From: Bacteroidetes bacterium GWF2_40_14
GTDB lineage: Bacteria; Bacteroidota; Bacteroidia; Bacteroidales; UBA932
Length of the DNA stretch: 64,000 bases
Direction of reading: 5' to 3'
NCBI GenBank assembly: GCA_001769195.1
Contig: MEOK01000004.1
Coordinates: 186,001 to 250,000, forward strand
Of this stretch, positions 61,616-64,000 are shown piece by piece. The notes below the pieces were generated by a model. It ran no database searches. It was not told the origin of the DNA and was given only the letters and a program-made list of their open reading frames with translations. How positions within the stretch are numbered: the stretch's first letter is position 1; every line of letters begins with the position of its first letter. Both the position numbers and the translations under genes were made by a program.

Positions 61616-62161
61616 ATGGCAAGATCGCAGGAAACATTCAACAAAAAAGAGGTTAAAAACAAAAAAGAAAAGAAGAGAAAAGAGAAAGCGAAGAAAAGAT
61701 TAGACAGGAAGGACAGCGAGAAAAAAGGAAGTCTGGAAGACATGATTGCTTATGTAGACGAAAATGGAGTAATTACATCCACACCTCCGGATCCAAGTAA
61801 AAAGCGGAACATCCAGTCTGAAAACATCGAAATCAGCACACCAAAGCAGGATTCAACTCCGGTAGATCCTATCAGAAAAGGGATTGTTGCCTTTTTCAAC
61901 GACTCAAAAGGTTTTGGATTCATTAAGGATTCAGAAACACAAGAGAGCGTTTTTGTGCACGCAAACAACCTGCTCGAAGAGATCAAAGAAGGCAATGTCG
62001 TGAGTTTCGAAGTAGAAATGGGCCAGAGAGGCCTGACTGCCGTTAATGTAAAAATTTACAAGAAACCCGCTGCAGTTGCAGCACCTGCAGTACCCGTCGA
62101 GCCCGCAACAACGGAATCGTCAGAACCATCAGAACCTGTAGAACCAACTGAGCCGGCTTAA
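61616..62161 (+). CDS. Cold-shock-domain protein with basic N-terminal and acidic Pro-rich C-terminal extensions
   Basis: A 181-residue protein. Residues 1-40 are dominated by Lys/Arg/Glu; a cold-shock domain spans about 87-148 (KGFGFI RNP1; VFVHAN RNP2); the last 30 residues are Ala/Pro/Glu/Thr/Ser-rich, with repeated (S/V)EP triplets. The core matches the small cold shock protein at 48629. The extensions may add nucleic-acid or protein contacts. Its TAA stop codon shares the palindrome TTAA with the stop codon of the convergent LolA-like gene. Confidence 0.9.
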   Translation: MARSQETFNKKEVKNKKEKKRKEKAKKRLDRKDSEKKGSLEDMIAYVDENGVITSTPPDPSKKRNIQSENIEISTPKQDSTPVDPIRKGIVAFFNDSKGFGFIKDSETQESVFVHANNLLEEIKEGNVVSFEVEMGQRGLTAVNVKIYKKPAAVAAPAVPVEPATTESSEPSEPVEPTEPA

Positions 62162-62913
62162 CGCAAAGAGGCTTTTGTAAATACGTGCTCAGGTATCTGC
62201 TGGTCAAATTTTATTGATGTTATGCGAAATTCAGTTCCTTTACCCTCTTTGAGCTGATCTTTGTATATCATTGTCATAGGAAACCATCGCCCCTGAATCT
62301 TAGTGATATCTTTCATCTCCATTTTTTTAAGCATTTGTCTGCTTTTTGCGTACAATTCCTGACGGAGCGGAATATATCTTTCGTTGTCTACCCACATCTT
62401 TTGTCTGAAATAGGCAACATCGCTAACCTTTGCCGTCAGTTCCAGAATAAGTACATTTCTGCCCAGCAGAGTATCTTTTCCAATGATTTTCGAGTCATAG
62501 ACATCAGTCATCTTTCTGTCATCCATCATATCTTCATAAGAGAGGTCGGAACCCATAACGGACTGACGGAGCAGATGCCCCGATATCTGAATGGTACGAT
62601 CTGCAGAGGGAGTGTAAATCCAAAGCTGACCCTCAAGTTTCAGCATCTTTGTTCCTGCCTCTGAAGCGGGAGAGAGGTATTCTGTATATGACTTCTTGTT
62701 TCCCTCACTAAAGCTCTTAGAGATGATTGTCCGGCTTGTCCGTCTTCCGTGTATTGTCATAGACGATTCAAATACCCTGTTTCTGGATGAAAGATTGGCA
62801 TCAATTTTTTTAAGGATGGATTCACCATCCTGGGCCATAAGGCTGCCAGTGAAGCAGAGCAATAGGAGGGCAATCGCGCCAAGATAACTGGTAAATGTTT
62901 TTTTATTAGGCAT
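62158..62913 (-). CDS. Outer-membrane lipoprotein-sorting (LolA-like) protein
   Basis: A 251-residue exported protein from ATG 62913 (an earlier in-frame start at 62991 overlaps the permease gene and gives no sensible signal). Signal peptide to about LMAQ (27), then a LolA/LppX-type fold: ANLSSRNRVFESSMTIHGRR, GTKMLKLEGQLWIYTPSADR, and YIPLRQELYAKSRQMLKKM. It matches the COG2834-type proteins commonly paired with FtsX/MacB-like permeases, as here (the permease gene ends 75 bases upstream). The role is carrying a lipid or lipoprotein across the periplasm. Confidence 0.88.
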   Translation of the reverse strand: MPNKKTFTSYLGAIALLLLCFTGSLMAQDGESILKKIDANLSSRNRVFESSMTIHGRRTSRTIISKSFSEGNKKSYTEYLSPASEAGTKMLKLEGQLWIYTPSADRTIQISGHLLRQSVMGSDLSYEDMMDDRKMTDVYDSKIIGKDTLLGRNVLILELTAKVSDVAYFRQKMWVDNERYIPLRQELYAKSRQMLKKMEMKDITKIQGRWFPMTMIYKDQLKEGKGTEFRITSIKFDQQIPEHVFTKASLR

Positions 62914-62987
62914 TTGTATGATTTGTTGGTAATAATTATTATTTATAATGATCAGATTTATAGGTGTATGCCACTTATCGTGCCACG

Positions 62988-64000
62988 TCACACCTCCAGC
63001 TCGTTGAACAACCTGGCTGTTTCTCGTTTATATATCCCCAAACCAGCAATTCCATTTCCAAGAATCATTGAAAATATTCCCGGGATAAAGCCAATATAGT
63101 AAATTGTCGACGTAATTGCGGGTCGGAAAATTGACGGAAGCAATAATGTTGAGTTCTTCATCATGCCGGAAAGATTAACCCCGTGAACATTGAGATACAG
63201 GACTATAAGAACACCTATAATTGTTCCAAGAATTGAACCGATAGTTCCAATCATTAATGCCTCATAAAGCAGAGTTTTGTAAATGTGCCCCTTATCCTCT
63301 CCCAAAGCCAGCCTTACCCCAAATTCCGTATACCTGCGAAGTCCGCCCAGCAATCCACCGTTCCACAATACTATGGACATAGCAGCAACGAATATGAAAA
63401 CCATAAGACCACTTATGTAATTTGTATATTCCACCATGTCTGCCATTCCGGACTGCTCTTTCAATGTCATCATTACCGGAGCGAATCCATCGGTATCGCC
63501 TGAGTATTTTTGGTTGAATTTATCCTTAATGGACAAAGCAACATCATCGTCGTACCAGGTGTCAGGCAGATAACCCAGAATCTCCCCGGCAGCACTCTCC
63601 ATTCCAAAGGCCGACTGAGCATCGGATATATCAATAATTACAGCTCCTCTGTCCAGACCTGCGGCACCAAATCTGACTGTGCCGGAAACTGTGAAGTTGC
63701 GGAATGAGAATCCACCCTCCATGGTTGTTCCGAAAAGAGTGAAGCTGTCACCCGGCCCGATGCTGAATTTCTTTGCCAGATCTTCCGAAAGCAGGCATTG
63801 CCCCGGACTTTTAGGTAAACTGCCTTGTATTACAGAGCCCTCAAGATTGAACCTATGTGGCTCTTTGGTTCCGGTAGTAAGCATGTCGATTGCCCATCCT
63901 GCCACAGGACCTTGTCCTCGTGTCTCGCCCAGTGAATCAGGAAAATCTGCCAATGCACCAAACCTTATTCTTTTCACCCATTCAACCGATGGCTCCATCT
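62988..64000 (-). CDS. FtsX/MacB-like ABC transporter permease, N-terminal part beyond window edge
   Basis: The C-terminal 336 or more residues of a FtsX-family permease; the frame is open at the right edge, so the 5' end is missing. The visible part has a periplasmic MacB-type domain (residues 1 to about 190 here) and then three or four membrane helices (YISGLMVFIFVAAMSIVLWN; MIGTIGSILGTIIGVLIVLY; STIYYIGFIPGIFSMILGNG). These permeases, with a MacB-type ATPase, move lipoproteins or lipids towards the outer membrane. It is followed by the LolA-like gene. The ATPase gene should lie further right. Confidence 0.88.
   Translation of the reverse strand, partial: MEPSVEWVKRIRFGALADFPDSLGETRGQGPVAGWAIDMLTTGTKEPHRFNLEGSVIQGSLPKSPGQCLLSEDLAKKFSIGPGDSFTLFGTTMEGGFSFRNFTVSGTVRFGAAGLDRGAVIIDISDAQSAFGMESAAGEILGYLPDTWYDDDVALSIKDKFNQKYSGDTDGFAPVMMTLKEQSGMADMVEYTNYISGLMVFIFVAAMSIVLWNGGLLGGLRRYTEFGVRLALGEDKGHIYKTLLYEALMIGTIGSILGTIIGVLIVLYLNVHGVNLSGMMKNSTLLLPSIFRPAITSTIYYIGFIPGIFSMILGNGIAGLGIYKRETARLFNELEV

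Overview
This 64 kb window is from a member of the Bacteroidota, most likely a Bacteroidales-type anaerobe or relative. The evidence is two SusC/SusD outer-membrane uptake pairs, an ECF sigma/FecR/SusC(STN) signalling set, many lipoproteins, an S46 dipeptidyl peptidase, a DUF4954-type protein beside glmS, TAnnTTTG-type -7 boxes, AT-rich composition and very tight gene packing. No rRNA, tRNA, CRISPR array, insertion sequence or integrase was recognised, and no gap between genes exceeds about 175 bases.

Layout. (1) 1-9.5 kb: a SusC (5' end outside the window)/SusD pair, a lipoprotein, three exported thioredoxin-fold proteins and an ECF sigma factor. (2) 9.5-15.2 kb: exported peptide-degrading enzymes, namely an S46 peptidase of DPP7 type and a TldD/TldE-like pair. 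(3) 15.2-21.6 kb, minus strand: a lipoprotein rubrerythrin, then an overlapping glycan operon (lipoprotein, glycosyltransferase fused to an alpha/alpha-barrel-like domain, PIG-L deacetylase, second glycosyltransferase, (alpha/alpha)6 glycosidase-like protein). (4) 21.7-33.5 kb, minus strand: an envelope/stress region with an OmpA protein, a nine-domain Ig-like/ice-binding-like lipoprotein, an Mla-type ABC system, AI-2E transporter, holin-like, YtxH and Lmo0937-like small proteins, a cupin and an AraC-type regulator. Three transcription units here carry the same direct-repeat promoter. (5) 33.5-47.6 kb: ECF sigma, FecR, SusC with STN domain, SusD, then four thioredoxin-fold proteins, a plug-only protein and a propeller-like protein with vicinal cysteines. 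(6) 47.7-54.5 kb: slipin, cold shock protein, DUF4954 protein, glmS and a PLP-enzyme/DapF-like fusion. (7) 54.5-58.8 kb, minus strand: PqqD, nucleotidyltransferase, ABC exporter, HPr-kinase-like protein and S26-type peptidase, which resembles a RiPP tailoring/export cassette without a visible precursor or cyclase. (8) 58.9-64 kb: a duplicated helical protein, hybrid histidine kinase, long cold shock protein, and LolA-like/FtsX-like genes running off the right edge.

How it fits together. Regions 1, 2 and 5 suggest a cell that imports and breaks down peptides or proteins, with SusCD uptake coupled to periplasmic thiol-disulfide chemistry. Region 4 looks like one envelope-maintenance regulon, probably under the AraC-type protein encoded within it. 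The most novel items are that three-copy phased promoter motif, the orphan RiPP-like cassette facing a PLP/DapF fusion whose DapF half has lost both catalytic cysteines, and 8-bp repeat arrays that run from the stop codon of one gene to the start codon of the next.
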